A DNA stretch of 64,000 bases from Heloderma charlesbogerti (GCA_026122225.1 JANEZZ010002704.1:372001-436000); one strand, 5' to 3'; positions 1-12,440 are shown, counted from the first letter of the stretch. A program made the numbers and translations. The notes: generated from the letters alone by a model not told the origin.

Positions 1-321
1 AACTTATTCCTCCATGTTGTACAAATGGTCACTACAACTTAATTCATTACAGAAGCCCTTTTTCAGACTGTTGTGATCCATACATGTTGCAGCAGCATAT
101 ACAACCTTCCATGAAATCAACAGTATTCACAGATGTTCACAGTCTATATGTATACTCATACATATGAGTATGGCCCATGAGCTCCCAAATGCCTTTGTGC
201 ATCCCTTTTCAGCAACAATAGCCCAGTATATCATCCATAAAACAAATATCCGGGTCGGGGAGAGAAGAGAAGAGAAAATAGGCTGGTCAGACAGCCATGC
301 TGTTCCATCCACTCACCACTG

Positions 322-360
322 TTATCATCATCATCATCATATTATTATTATTATTATTAT
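322..360. repeat. (CAT)n then (TTA)n microsatellite
   Basis: About six CAT units pass directly into about seven TTA units. It lies at the edge of an L2-type LINE tail and may have grown from that tail's A/T-rich end. Confidence 0.85.
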
Positions 361-540
361 AGTTCCCACTAGCCAAAGCTCTCTGGGCAGTTTACAAAAG
401 ATTAAAAAGGAAAAGAAATACCATCTGGCTAGATAAACTCTTAAGTTCAAGAGGAGGTGAAAGCCAAAAGAATATTTAAAAAACTAAATAAAGCTTCACC
501 AAATGAGGTGAAGAGGGGAGGCTTGACAGGAATCAAATAC
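361..540 (-). mobile_element. L2-type LINE 3' end (degraded)
   Basis: The plus strand carries the phrase 'agccaaagctctctgggcag' followed by A-rich sequence. The same phrase recurs at about 15.73, 18.15, 30.05 and 60.39 kb, at two of those places directly next to L2 reverse-transcriptase remnants. On that basis this is an inverted 3' UTR of the same LINE family. The downstream boundary is uncertain. Confidence 0.45.
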
Positions 541-1403
541 TCCAGTCCTAAGGGACAGCAATTTTAGATTTGTGTTAATAAACATTCCTGAACGAGTGTA
601 CCAGGACTGATAAAATCAAGAAAACTATGGGTAAATCCATTGATTTCATATATTATTCAGTCTGTCTGCTATTCTTATTCATTATTTGGATTTTTACCTA
701 TCCCATCCCAAAGGCCACAGCCATTGAAAGTTTCAAAATACCACTTTTTTTTTTTTTAAGTCAACAATCCACTGGCCATTCCAGCTTACAAATGTAATAC
801 TGGCATCTACAAATTTAAATTCTTTCCAGTACTTCCCTTGTACTTTCTAGAAAATATGCTGAACTTCCAGAGGGGCCTAAGCACCAATAAATGTTTTCAG
901 AAGACCTTCTGATTCTGAATTTAAACAAATTAGCACTTTAGTACATTTTGCAGCAGTGGAGCTATGTCAGACCACAAAGCCAGAGAGAGGCAGTATTGTT
1001 TATGAATGCACAAGTCAAGCTATCTCTGGTTTATACATGTAAAAAAGTAAGAAGAAAATAGTTTTAATGTTAAGTTAAAGAAGTTTTTTTTAACTGGTAT
1101 CTGTAAGCAAAAACAATTGTACTTTTTTAAATAGCACCCAAATGTCATTCAAACTGCCAATGATTTAGAGAATTTTTCTGCAGCATAATGCTCTCATCCT
1201 GCAGATTTTGAGCATAATGTTGATGACATTTTCTGCTCAACTCCCATTAAATAGGACCTCTTCTTCTCTTATGTTCATTTCATTCACCTACACATCTTCC
1301 ATTTACTTCCAGAATGTATGAGAACTTCCTCTTCACTTCTGCTCTTTAGTCATACTCATCATAAAGCAGTGCCAATCCTTTCATCCCTCCCCTTACAATT
1401 TAC
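541..1403. other. No recognisable feature
   Basis: AT-rich sequence with short T and A runs. No long open frame, repeat or RNA-gene signature was seen. Confidence 0.5.
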
Positions 1404-1491
1404 AGTGCAATGCTATACATGTCAACTCAAGTAAGCCCAAGTTCCATGGCAATTGCTCCCAGGTAAGTGCATATAGGACTGCAGCCTTAAT
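1404..1491. repeat. Dispersed short repeat, 'caatcctat...aagtaagtccca' family
   Basis: The segment starts near 'gtgcaatgctatacatg' and ends near 'gtgcatataggactgcag', with a weakly palindromic core around the words for 'cc cattgaa'. Related copies lie at about 8.45, 11.85, 14.98, 23.63, 28.40, 32.06 and 33.78 kb. The family is short, non-coding and roughly self-complementary, so it looks like a foldback element, but no target-site duplication is visible here. Confidence 0.5.
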
Positions 1492-2506
1492 ATTTTCAGC
1501 ACAAAATTTTAGTTAAGGCCACATAAACATATGTAACATCCCACCTCCCCCATGTATCTGAATGATTTAGCAGGTAATATCCATCTACCACTTAAGCTTT
1601 CATGTTTAGAGTATACATTTGTAGTGCATTATAGCAATATACATGTGATTAAGACAGGGTACTTCACAACATAATATCTTAACTTATGTCAGTATGCTGC
1701 ATGTTATGGTGTGTGTTTTAATACAGTAAGTGCCTTTCTGTCAAGCTGTTAGCAGCCAGAATTTACAAATATCTATGTTATCTCACAACACTGAGGGCCA
1801 ATTAAGAAATTCATTTACAGAAATGTGTGTCTCAAAGCAGGGTAAAACTGTTCTAAATTTATTAGTCAGGCAAGGATATGCAGAGATTCTGGAAATGACT
1901 TAGGTTAAGATCCTAATGTCTGACCCACGAGCAGACCCTTGTATAAACCCTCCCACACTACAGGCGTTAGTTATTATAGGAATGTTATGAACAGCAGCCC
2001 AGAGGAAGACAACAATAGACCTTCCTCGTCTGTATGCAGGCAGGCAGAATAGATGTAAAGTAACAAACCTTGCCTCAGAGAACTGACACATTATTAGGAT
2101 CAAATTCAGTATCTTCTACATGTTTTCCCCTCTGAAGTTTCCCAATCAACTGCAGACCTGAGGCCTAAAACTTGGTTTAGATTGAAATTACAAATCTATA
2201 ATTAAACAGGAAGCAGTATAGCACAATTGGTAAAGATGTTTTCTGTCTAGGCTTACCACTTACGTACTTGCCTGTACTCACAAAAGACTTCCAGCAGAGA
2301 GGTGAAGGCTACATAGCCTAATGATGAACAGTCCAGGAGGGGGCAGGGGGAGGGTAGAGACAGGACAAGAAGCATAAATAAGGAGGTTAGATCTTTGATA
2401 TCAAAAGACAACTACAGGCTGACATATGGAAGGGGGGATTCAGGGATGAAGAGGTGTGGCTACTACTTTGACACCCTGATTAGAAAGCCACAAATAAGGC
2501 ACCTGT
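1492..2506. other. No recognisable feature
   Basis: No coding, RNA or clear transposon signal. A stretch near 2,220-2,250 looks faintly tRNA-like (cacaattggtaaagatg) but has no convincing B box. 2,330-2,350 is G-rich. Confidence 0.45.
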
Positions 2507-2511
2507 AACAA

Positions 2512-3100
2512 ACACTCTCTTCCAACAACCTAAGAGACGACTTTATACATGGACTTCACCAGACGGTCGACACCGAAATCAGATTGACTACATCCTTTGT
2601 AGCCAAAGGTGGCGGACCTCTATGCAGTTGGTAAAAACAAGACCTGGAGCTGATTGTAGTTCAGATCACGAACTTCTTATTGCACAATTTAGAATCAGAC
2701 TAAAGAGAACAGGGAAGACCCACAGATCAGTTAGATATGAGCTCACTAATATTCCTTATGAATATGCAGTGGAGGTGAAGAATAGACTTAAGGGACTAGA
2801 TTTAGTAGATAGGGTCCCAGAAGAACTATGGACAGAAGTTTGCAACATTGTTCAGGAGGTGGCAACAAAAAACGTCCCAAAGAAAAAGAAATCCAAGAAG
2901 GCAAGATGGCTGTCTGCTGAGACACTGGAAGCGGCCCAAGAAAGAAGGAAAGCAAAAGGCGACAGTGATAGGGGGAGATATGCCCAATTAAATGCAAAAT
3001 TCCAGAGGTTAGCCAGAAGAGAGAAGGAATTATTTTTAAACAAGCAATGCGCGGAAGCGGAAGAAGATAATAGAAGAGGAAGGACAAGAGACCTCTTCTA
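2512..3100 (+). pseudogene. BovB ORF: C-terminal endonuclease and linker
   Basis: The frame open from about 2,512 reads through 'LYTWTSPDGRHRNQIDYIL' and 'TRPGADCSSDHELL', the last two catalytic blocks of an APE-type endonuclease (the D-H of 'SDHE' is the usual active-site pair). A basic linker with 'PKKKKSKKARWL' follows. The frame then meets a stop codon at about 3,099-3,101, where a lysine codon would be expected. The first methionine, at 2,622, is internal and not a real start, because homology extends upstream of it. The remainder of the protein continues after a one-base frameshift near 3,169. Confidence 0.9.
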
Positions 3101-3171
3101 GAAAATTAGAAACATCGGAGGTAAATTCCAGGCAAAAATGGATATGATCAAAAACAAAGATGGCAAGGACT

Positions 3172-4784
3172 AACAAAAGCAGAAGAGATCAAGAAAAGGT
3201 GGCAAGAATATATAGAAGATCTGTATAGGAAGGATAATAATATCAGGGATAGATTTGACGGTGTGGTCAGTGAGCTAGAGCCAGACATCCTGAAGAGTGA
3301 GGCTGAATGGGCCTTAAGAAGCGTTGCTAATAAAAAGGCAGCAGGAGATGACGGTATCCCAGCTGAACTGTTTAAAATCTTGCAAGATGATGCTGTCAAG
3401 GTGATGCATGCCATATGCCAGCAAATTTGGAAAACACAAGAATGGCCAACAGATTGGAAAAAATCAACTTATATTCCCATACCAAAAAAGGGAAGCACCA
3501 AAGAATGTTCAAATTATCGAACAGTGGCACTTATTTCACATGCCAGGAAGGTAATGCTCAAGATCTTGCAAGGTAGACTCCAGCCATTCATGGAACGAGA
3601 ATTACCAGATGTACAAGCTGGGTTTAGAAAAGGCAGAGGAACTAGAGACCAAATTGCCAATATCCACTGGATAATGGAGAAAGCCAGGGAGTTTCAGAAA
3701 AACATCTATTTCTGTTCTATTGACTATTCTAAAGCCTTTGACTGTGTGGATCATAACAAATTGTGGCAAGTTCTTGGTGGTATGGGGATACCAAGTCATC
3801 TTGTACGCCTCCTGAGGAATCTGTATAACGACCAAGTAGCAACGGTAAGAACAGACCATGGAACAACGGACTGGTTTAAGATTGGGAAAGAAGTACGGCA
3901 GGGTTGTATACTCTCACCCTACCTATTCAACCTGTACGCAGAACACATCATGCGACATGCTGGGCTTGATGAAGCCAAGGCTGGAGTTAAAATCTCTGGA
4001 AGAAACACTAACAATCTCCGATATGCAGATGATACCACTTTGATGGCTGAAAGCGAGGAGGAGCTGAGGAACCTTATGACGAAGGTGAAAGAAGAAAGTG
4101 CAAAAGCTGGGTTGCAGTTAAACCTCAAAAAAACCAAGATTATGGCAACCAGCTTGATTGATAACTGGCAAATAGAGGGAGAAAATGTGGAGGCAGTGAC
4201 AGACTTCGTCTTTCTAGGTGCAAAGATTATTGCAGATGATGACTGCAGCCAGGAAATCAGAACGCGTTTACTTCTTGGGAGGACAGCAATGACAAATCTT
4301 GATAAAATAGTGAAAAGCAGAGACATCTCACTGACAACAAAGGTCCACATAGTTAAAGCAATGGTATTCCCTGTAGTAACCTATGGCTGTGAGAGCTGGA
4401 CCGTAAGGAAGGCTGAGCAAAGGAAGATAGATGCTTTTGAACTGTGGTGCTGGAGAAAAATTCTGAGAGTGCCTTGGACTGCAAGAAGATCAAACCCAGT
4501 CCATACTCCAGGAAATAAAGCCAGACTGCTCACTTGAGGGAATGATATTAAAGGCAAAACTGAAGTACTTTGGCCACATCATGAGAAGACAGGATACCCT
4601 GGAGAAGATGCTGATGCTAGGGAAAGTGGAAGGCAAAAGGAAGAGGGGCCGACCAAGGGCAAGGTGGATGGATGATATTCTGGAGGTGACGGATTTGACC
4701 TTGGGGAGGTGGGGATGGCGATGGCCGACAGGAAGCTCTGGCGTGGGCTGGTCCATGAAGTCACGAAGAGTCGGAAGCGACTGA
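3172..4784 (+). pseudogene. BovB ORF: reverse transcriptase and C-terminal domain
   Basis: After the frameshift near 3,169 the frame stays open to about 4,497 with no stop. It holds the ordered RT blocks: 'PIPKKGSTKECSNYRTVALI', 'VQAGFRKGRGTRDQI', 'SIDYSKAFDCVDH' (first catalytic aspartate), 'RQGCILSPYLFNLY' and 'RYADDTTLMAE' at 4,019-4,051 (the catalytic pair in YADD, 4,022-4,033). It continues with the 'PVVTYGCESWTV' and 'IDAFELWCWRKILRVPW' region typical of RTE elements. A one-base loss near 4,500 moves the last part ('LKYFGHIMRRQDTLEKMLMLG') into another frame, which ends near 4,784. All catalytic residues I can check are present; inactivity comes from truncation and frame breaks. The methionine at 3,263 is internal. 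Confidence 0.93.
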
Positions 4785-4800
4785 CCGAATGAACAACAAA

Positions 4801-7088
4801 ATCACATCCCAATTCCCTACGCCCTGAACCTCCATTGCTACTTATTGGCAAGGGGAAGCTGTAGTCAGCTCAAGCTGGGAAACAAATACCACAGACCAGA
4901 ATCCTTCAAGTCCTGGGGACAAGTTAATCCCAAAGAGACAATTTTGCAGTGCGGCCTGCTATATAAGGCCCAAGTTCCTCTCAGGCAAATAGCACATTTG
5001 GCTGGGTGGGTGGGTGGCGGTGAGGAAAGCAATTTTTGTTGAAACCACAGTGTGTCTTGGGGAGGATGTGTTACACCCCTCTCCATGTATGCTGTGCTCC
5101 TGATCTGTATTCCACCCCCAGTTATTTAAACAACAAAAAATAGACATGTTAAAAGCATTAATAGATTTATCATCTAGTTTGACCCACAGTTTGAGTAACG
5201 TCTTGTTTGGGGAAGCCACACAATTATCCCTGTGCAACACTAAATGTTTTCTTTGCCCCTTCTCTTGTTACCTACCTCCCCCTTCACTCCAGGTATTTGC
5301 TGCCTCTCCAGCCACTGGGGGGGGATGGACACCTTGACAACACTCAGACCTGACCATCTAACAGGATAAACCACAGCTATGAAATTATTTTTCCATCCAT
5401 CAAAACGGAAGTTCATTCTAAAACAAAAGCTACATTTTTTATAATAAGCAAGAGCAGCCTCAGCCAAATATGTCTACAGAGGACAATAAAAAGATGAAAA
5501 AATTGCACAGAATGCAAATGAAATTTCAGCTTTCTGTAAACACAAGAGCAAGGGATAGGTGCAAAAATGGAAGCAGTTAATTTGTAATTAAAATGATGCT
5601 TTGAAAGGCTTTGTACAAATGAAACATTAAACAAGGGGTCGCAGCAGGATTTTATTCCCGCAGGGCATGCCTGGCATCCTCCCCACCTTCACAAAGTATC
5701 TGACAGACATACCAGCAATTCAAATGCTAATTCAGTTACAAGTTTTGCCCCTCTCCCCACATTTCAGGCAGGTTGTCTGCCTTTTTTTATTTTTTAAAGC
5801 ACCACATGTCTATTTATTCAATTAAATTTTCATTCTTCATTTTTTTTAAAGGCATAACCAATTTCTAAAAGGGAGAGGTGGGTTTCTGACATCACAGGGC
5901 ACCAGCCAATCAAGAGCTGCATTTCCACAGCAAACTTGCAGAACATTTTCCCCTGAGCTCTATTCCAGAGAGAAAACTGTTCATTTGAACAGAATGCAGC
6001 AAGCACTCTTCCAGAGTGGCTCCATCACTCACATAATGTTTCATTTATACACAGTCTTAAGTCCACTTTCCTTCCGAAGAGTCTAGTTCTAAATATTTTG
6101 TCTCCTCTTGCCTCTAACAGCATACTCTTCACATTTTAGCTCCTTTGAGAAGTTTGTACTGAGGTGGCAATAGCATGTTGTAGTGGTTTTAGTACCTTAG
6201 GTTGTGCATGCAATGAAATGAAGTTGAAAAGATGACAAAGAACAGGACCTGCAGGCACAGGGGCTTTGTTTGCCAGTATTACCATTTGGAGACAGAGGTG
6301 TTGTAATGTAATCCTGATAAGATGGAAATTCAGATTTCAAAAAACAGATTCATACTTTTTAGGGGACATATGTTATTCCAGCCACATACTTATTAGGACT
6401 ACTCCTATTGTACAAATCCATGAACCATTTCCAATGAAAAGGGCCAGCCTCAAATTCATGGATGAGAAGCTTCTCCCACCATGCTTTTGAGACCATGCCC
6501 TGACATTCAACTGCTCCCTGGCAGCAACCATTCCATCAGGCTAAGGGAGGGAGAGAAGGGGAGCAAGGCCAATCCACCGGCTCTGCGGAAAGAATAGCAA
6601 CTTTTGGCTCCTCCTCTCCTTGAGCCGTTTCTATTCCAGCTGGTCATGACAAGAACCTCTTCTCTTTTCCTTTCGCTCCATCTTTTCAATTGTAGGCCTG
6701 AGGGCAGGAACTGTTTCATTATTGATTTTTAGATGCCTTTTGGTTGAAGGACAGGGTAAAAAAAAAAACTTCAAATAAATACATTTACATGCAGATATAC
6801 TATATTATAATATCACTAAAAGATTAGCTTATTTACTTTTCAGAAGGAGAGTATTCAACTGAAGGCAATATATATATAGAATTGCAGCAGCTCATCAACT
6901 GCTGCTTATGTATATTCAAGACTAAGACACGTACAAGCATTTGGAAGATACTGAACATGTGAAGTCCCTCAGAAATATTTTTTATACACAAATAACAATC
7001 TGAAGAATGCAGCCTTAGCAATACCACTGGAGAAACAAGTGCAACATAACTGATAAGGGCCAGGAAGTCTCTGGTTCATCACATGAGT
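4801..7088. other. No recognisable gene
   Basis: AT-rich sequence without extended reading frames. A G-rich GGGT run lies at about 5,000-5,025. No repeat family could be recognised, so this may be unique intergenic or intronic DNA. Any conserved non-coding elements cannot be seen without alignment. Confidence 0.4.
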
Positions 7089-7119
7089 TTTGATCAATCA
7101 ATCAATCAATCAATCAAAT
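7089..7119. repeat. (ATCA)n microsatellite
   Basis: About seven tandem ATCA units (GATCAATCAATCAATC...), followed by an A/T-rich stretch. Confidence 0.9.
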
Positions 7120-7277
7120 AAACCTACATAAATGTACATATGAATAAAATGGTTAAGAAAAAGCATTCGTTGTTGTTAGATGATGCACATACATGCTGTA
7201 GTAGGCACTCTCTCAAAAGACCTAAACACTTGCAACCACAAAATATCTAGTAATATATACAAATTTAGTCTAATCAA

Positions 7278-8265
7278 CGTTTTGGGCCAGGGGGCACATT
7301 TCAAACTTTGAGGGTACTGTGGGTGCTCTCACCAAATGGCTGCCATGGGGGGCATGGCCCATCATAAAACACCCAATTCCCAGAAGGAAATCTTATGAGG
7401 CTAAAAAAAATGTAACTTCCTGAAGAACCTGAATACAAGGCAAAGGTAGGGACTGAGCTTCAAAACACAAAACCACTCTTTTTTTTTAAGCCACAGGTTT
7501 CTATTCCAACACCCATCTCACAGAAGGTAAACTGATGAGGCTCAGAGACAAATATCTTGGCCAAGAAACTAAGTAGGAAGCAAAGGCAGGGTCTGAATCC
7601 CAAATGCCACATCACTTATTTTCCCCCACAAAGCACAACAAAATATTCATTTCACTCATGGAAAACTGGTGGTGCTCAGAGAAACACACCCTGGCAAAAC
7701 ACCCACACACATCACACACATCCCCTGGCAAAATCACACCAAACTAAAAAAATCCCAGGTAAAGCACACATGCACGCACGCACGCACACACCAAAGAACC
7801 AAAACAAACAAGACAGCTAACACACACCAAAAGAAATCAAACAGGAAAAATAGGAAAAACACACAGACAGCACAAGTAACACCCTCCCACCCTCACTCCC
7901 CGTTATCCCCTGTAGCTCCCCAACAACACCTAGCCCTCCAGGGTGCTCTCAGCTTACCTTTCTTTATTCTGAGTGTGCGGGCATGCTTCAAAATGAAGCG
8001 CTGGGCTGCAGCTGCCCACGTTTTTATTTTCTAAGAATGCCTCTGGGCAACATGTGGGTTCCAGAGGCATTCTTGGAAGTAAAGAGAGTGCTGGAGGCCA
8101 GCACATTGCTTTGCAGCATGCCAGCCTTCCAGTTTTATTTTTTAAAATATATTTTTTTAATTCTTAAAAAAATCTGGAGGGGCAGGAAGCCTGGCGGGCA
8201 CCAAGGGGGATAGATGCCTGCAGGCACATTGGTGTCCATGGGCATCACATTGGGAATCCCAGGTT
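7278..8265. repeat. Probable composite dispersed repeat with perfect hairpin
   Basis: The stretch begins near 'gggccagggggcacat' and ends near 'gcacattggtgtccatgg'. It contains a CA-rich middle (7,680-7,870) and a perfect 14-bp hairpin at 8,033-8,074 (aagaatgcctctgg / ccagaggcattctt, 14-nt loop). The layout resembles a non-autonomous repeat, but I see no second copy in the window and no terminal repeats, so the boundaries are provisional. Confidence 0.3.
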
Positions 8266-8289
8266 AGTATGTATATACATATGACTGGC

Positions 8290-8378
8290 CAGTAGAAGCA
8301 AGGACTGAGAAGCTTGTCTATGGCCACCTAGTAATTGATCATGGCTAAAGTGAGATCTGAACTAGGGTCTGGTGAGAT
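8290..8378 (-). mobile_element. MIR-like SINE fragment
   Basis: Contains the MIR/CORE-type wording 'gtctatggccacctagtaa' and 'gagatctgaactagggtct' (the inverted B-box neighbourhood). Short and degraded; compare 55,160-55,345. Confidence 0.35.
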
Positions 8379-8440
8379 TGCTACAGTTGTTCATGAAGAT
8401 CCTTGAATACACAGCGTTTTCCTAAATAACTACCCAAGTT

Positions 8441-8515
8441 GTGATTCTAAGCACATTTACTAGGGAGTAAGTCCCACTGAACTCAGCGGAACTTACTTCT
8501 AATTAAATATGTTGA
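8441..8515. repeat. Dispersed short repeat, same family as 1,404
   Basis: Carries 'gattctaagcacatttac', 'agtaagtcccactgaa' and 'ggaacttacttct', the same ordered words as the other copies. Confidence 0.5.
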
Positions 8516-8871
8516 TCATGCTGCAAGTATTACTACTTTATCTATACAACCAGACATTTCATTAGATAGGATATTGTCTCTATTTGCATTCATGCATTTT
8601 TATTTCATGGATCCCATCACCCTACACACTGAGATTATGCTTTGAAAATGGTATTTTCTTACTATTTTGCTCAGCTAATTTCTATACATACAGGCACATG
8701 TCTCTTCTTTGCACAGGATTAACCTCTCCAATGTCCCGGAGCTTCTTGCTCCCTCAAGGCACTATCTCATGCAGCTTCTTATGCCTGGAAATGTTCTCAG
8801 AACTCCCAAACACCACCACAACTTCTCTTTTTTCCTTTGTTTCCAAAAAAGCATAGTAGGCCAATACATAG

Positions 8872-9030
8872 GACCAACTAAAATGTCACAAAATACTGAG
8901 CAAGATTTCAAGTTCTCCAGAGCTCTTCCTTAGGCCAGATATTAAGTACACACACACACACACAAACACAGTGAGGGAGAGGGAAAGAGAGAAGAAAGAG
9001 AAAAGGGTGGGCTTGATATTGAAGGCCAAA
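8872..9030 (-). mobile_element. Hammerhead-type (Penelope-like?) repeat remnant
   Basis: Read on the minus strand it carries a hairpin 'gagctctggagaactt' followed by GAAA, the layout of hammerhead helix II plus the 3' core. The CTGATGA box has decayed to CTAAGGA. A (CA)n run at 8,949-8,964 and a GA-rich stretch follow on the plus strand. The neighbour at 9,541-9,690 is a second copy of the same family in the same orientation. Confidence 0.45.
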
Positions 9031-9540
9031 CGTCTGCAGTTAAGAACGAATGCTGGAGGTGTTAAGCAACCTTAATTAGACTAGTCTCTGCTAGGTGCAA
9101 AACAGCTTCCCGGTTCTACCTAGCACTGCTGGAACAAAGAAACATTAATTAATGGCTATAGCCCATATTTTCATTTTTAAAAATATAAGAGCCAACAGTT
9201 ACTCAAATGTGTCTCCAGTACTGAGCAGGGCACATGGGTCTCTGAAAGGGAGAGAACAGACATAAAGAAGTAAAGAGAAACATAGTAGTCTTTATTATTA
9301 GCAAAACTGGAGCTTAATATTATGTGGAGTGCTAAGTAAAAATAGTCAATAGAAGTCAAATTTGGGATTATTACCTAGTATTTAAAGGACATGTAATCTT
9401 AAATTCCATGTTCAGGTGGCAGAAAATGTCTCCCTCCAGTTTTAAGATCTCTCTACAGGATAGCAAAATTCAGAACACTCCAAAATACACAAAAATCTGA
9501 TGTTCGCTCATTAGAAAAATCCAAAAGCCACAATAAGACA

Positions 9541-9690
9541 ATACCTTTTATTAGGGCCTACTAAAATATCATGAGGTAATGAGCAAGCTTTCAGGTTCTC
9601 CAGAATTATTCTTTATGCTAGATGTTAATCAAAACAGGGGAGGGGGAGAGAGTGAGAAGGCTGGGGATGAAGTTGAAACCCAAAAGTTTA
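9541..9690 (-). mobile_element. Hammerhead-type (Penelope-like?) repeat remnant, second copy
   Basis: On the minus strand the helix II-like 'attctggagaacct' is followed by GAAAGC-TT-GCTC. That is the 3' core, a three-base-pair helix III and the C that would precede the cleavage site in a hammerhead. The 5' CTGATGA box has decayed. It shares words with 8,872-9,030 ('gagcaag.tttca.gttctccaga' and the GA-rich flank) and with the better copy at 46.27 kb. Confidence 0.5.
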
Positions 9691-9699
9691 CTTCCCCCG

Positions 9700-11839
9700 C
9701 CCTACCTGCCACCACACCTCTTCCTTTATTTTGTTTTTCTCTTACTCTCTTTAGAAGTGATAGCATTTCTGTTACCTGAACTTAATAGAAATTACCTGCA
9801 TCACATATACATACTCCACTATTTCACTTTATATATTGAACATATAACCCAATCAACCCACATTGCTGCCACTTCCACCACCGTTACCAAACTCTCATTT
9901 GCACTGTTTCTCTATTATACAATTTTAAGTCAATAGGCTTTTAAATTATGGACCTGTCTTCCATCACCACTTTTTTACCCACCAAACCACCTCAAAGTAG
10001 CCCTGTGTATTAGGACAGTTACAAATGGATCACAGGTAGTGACAGAGAGCTCTGCTGCCCATTGGTCAAAAGGCCAAGCAAGACAGCAGTACTCACAGAT
10101 GCAATAGCAGCACAAAAGCTTATATCCAACCAAAAGCGTGTCCTGCTTCCAGTTGCAACTGCTGCTATTTTGCTATGCACCAAGAGGCACCGCCAGTGGC
10201 CAACTCAGGCTTGCGAACATGAAAACAAAGTTAGCAACCCAGAGAAACCATCACTAGCTCACCTGCCCATGTATATCTGCTTTAGTCATTTGGATGGCAC
10301 AAACAGCCTAAAAGAAATTTTCATTCCCCTTTAGAATTGCTTCCCTTCCTGGTCAGCTATTCTTGCTCACCAGAGACAAGTGGCTGGTTACAAGCCTGGA
10401 GCCAACTGAAAGGCTGCCAAAATGCCTGGATAATTTGTAATTAGGTCCCATACATTTCAGAGAAATCTATTTCCAGATGTGCCATGGATTGCAACTTGAA
10501 TATTCTCTATCTATCTATACAGATAAACTGATAAGCATTATAAATAAGAAAAACATTTGCTTATATGTATATTACTGTAACAGTTCCTTAAAAGATAGCT
10601 GACTAGAGGATTTAATTGTATCAGGCTTCACTTTAAATACAGAGATCGTGGCAGGGAGTAGCAACACCAAATCATCTGTGCCTAATTTCTAGGTAAAGCA
10701 TTGCTGACTTCATGCCATATCCTGATGGACTCCAGCTATGCAGATGTCCACTCCTGTGCCTCAGTATATAGCATTACATGAAGGGAAGTTAGTACTTCAA
10801 CTGCCCTAGGGCTGATTCAACAAACTAGTAGATCCTAAACTCCCATTTGAAATCAATAGGAGTTACAGACTCACAAAGCCCTTGCTAGATAAACCCCTTG
10901 TGTTACTTCAGCCAATATTTCAAGGGGAGAAATCCCAATATAGAGAGGGCAAAGTGAACAATTCCCTTCCACTCCCCAATATTTCATATTAATATACCAT
11001 ATAGAAATAGATCTTCCCCTCAATTATGAAGTACCCTTCTGTCTGCAGATTTTATTATTCATAGGCACAGCTACCTTAACAATGCAATTTATGTTACAGC
11101 TGCAGAATGCCTAAAGTCTCAGATGCAGGCTTTCATTTTCAGAACTATGCTTCCTAAACCAGTAACATAATTAGCAATACACGAGGTGAACTTATAAATT
11201 ATTTCAACTATTTGCCATCTTTCATTCTCCAGTGTTTTGCTTGTACTTAAAAAGGTAGTGTTGCAAACCTCTGGCCCACTATTATTATTTTTATTATCCC
11301 AAACCTTAACAATCCTTTACTAACTTGGGTAAATGTAATTAAATTCACCAAGCCTCTCCATGTTATGATAACTTATCCAAAGGGGGGGGGGGAGGATTCT
11401 AGTGACAGAGAAGCTGCAAATAAAGGTAAGTGGACTAGTTCAGACTTGCACCTGACATAGATCATTTGATTACTGAGCAGATGACTTGTAGCAAAGTGAG
11501 TGTACTGACTCCATTGAAATGCACTACATTTGAGGTGATATGAGGACATATGAAAGTTCTGTGATGACTCATTCACACATGCAAATATGTAAGAATCTTG
11601 CTGGCTCAGATCTAGAATCTGTCTAGTCCAGCATCCAACCATCTGGGAAGCCCAAAGACAATGAGCATAACTTTGCTCTTCACCATGCCCCACCCCCAGG
11701 TTGATCACCACCAGCATCTTGTATTTAGCGGTATACTGCCTTTGAGCATGGAGTTTCTCTTTAAAATGGCTGCAGTCAAGTAATGAACATGCATGTGTGA
11801 ATGGCTCTAAATGAGTTTCATATTAGGCACTTGAAGAAT
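9700..11839. other. No recognisable feature
   Basis: Ordinary AT-rich sequence. A short G run lies at about 11,382-11,391. No reading frame longer than about 115 codons and none resembles a known protein. Confidence 0.45.
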
Positions 11840-11962
11840 TTTACTATGGACTGGATCCAGATTAAGTCATACTTAGAAATCAATGGGACTTACATTAGTT
11901 ATGACAAATTTGTCCCAGTTATTTCAATGTGTCTACGCTAAGCATGACTAAGTCTGGATCCA
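11840..11962. repeat. Foldback copy of the dispersed short repeat
   Basis: 'tggatccagattaagtcat' at the left is answered by 'atgactaagtctggatcca' at the right, so the unit can fold on itself. The same arrangement is seen at 14,980-15,104. Confidence 0.6.
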
Positions 11963-11968
11963 CAGTAA

Positions 11969-12175
11969 GCTATTTATTTATTAAAACTGTGTCCCACCCT
12001 TCAAAAAAAATCCTTAGGGTACACAGAGTTATCCCACTACATTCTCAACAACCCTGTGAGGAAGGTTAGGTGCCGCTGACAGATATTGATTGGCCCAAGG
12101 TCAGCCAGTGAGCTTCATGGACTCAGCTCTTCCCAGTCCTAACTGTATCATACTAGCACTTGCTAACTACGTGCA
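11969..12175 (-). mobile_element. tRNA-derived SINE (family 1), inverted
   Basis: Plus-strand order is (ATTT) tail, 'tcccaccctt', 'caacaaccctgtgaggaagg', 'ggcccaaggtcagccagtgagcttcatgg' (in pieces), then a decayed tRNA-like head. This is the reverse of the well-preserved plus-strand copy at 58,169-58,392. Confidence 0.65.
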
Positions 12176-12321
12176 ATGGGAAAAACTGTCATTTATGGCA
12201 TGCTTCTGGATGTTAAATATTGCAATTTATATACAAATTTAGTGAGACAATTCCTTTGTTAAATGCACTTTCAAAGTATTGGAAACTATTCAAATATTTT
12301 GAATATTTTGAATATATTCTG

Positions 12322-12356
12322 AAGGCGGGATATAAATGTAATAAATAAATAAATAT
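12322..12356 (+). mobile_element. SINE (family 1) 3' tail only
   Basis: 'aggcgggatataaatgtaa' followed by (TAAA)n is the 3' end of the family seen at 58.17 kb; the rest is absent. Confidence 0.55.
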
Positions 12357-12440
12357 TCAGAAGCACCATGAGAACTATTGTTTAGCAAGCAGAGGTACCA
12401 AATTTATTTCTGCCCACTTGAGCTCAATTAAATACTAACC

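Larger units (their letters stand above)
2507..4800 (+). mobile_element. BovB (RTE-clade) LINE, 5'-truncated copy
   Basis: Translation across this interval gives the end of the endonuclease domain, a linker, a full reverse transcriptase and the C-terminal tail in the order typical of BovB. The 3' end at about 4,763-4,800 has the characteristic 'tcacgaagagtcgga' and 'gactga..gaatgaacaac' wording, also seen at 63.91 kb. The 5' UTR and the N-terminal part of the endonuclease are missing, as expected from incomplete reverse transcription. One in-frame stop and two frameshifts interrupt the reading frame, so the copy is dead but not ancient. BovB is known for its patchy, horizontally transferred distribution and its abundance in squamates. 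No flanking duplication could be set with confidence. Confidence 0.93.

Noticed and set aside
2220..2250. tRNA-like start of a SINE
   Set aside because: An A-box-like word is present but there is no B box and no second copy.
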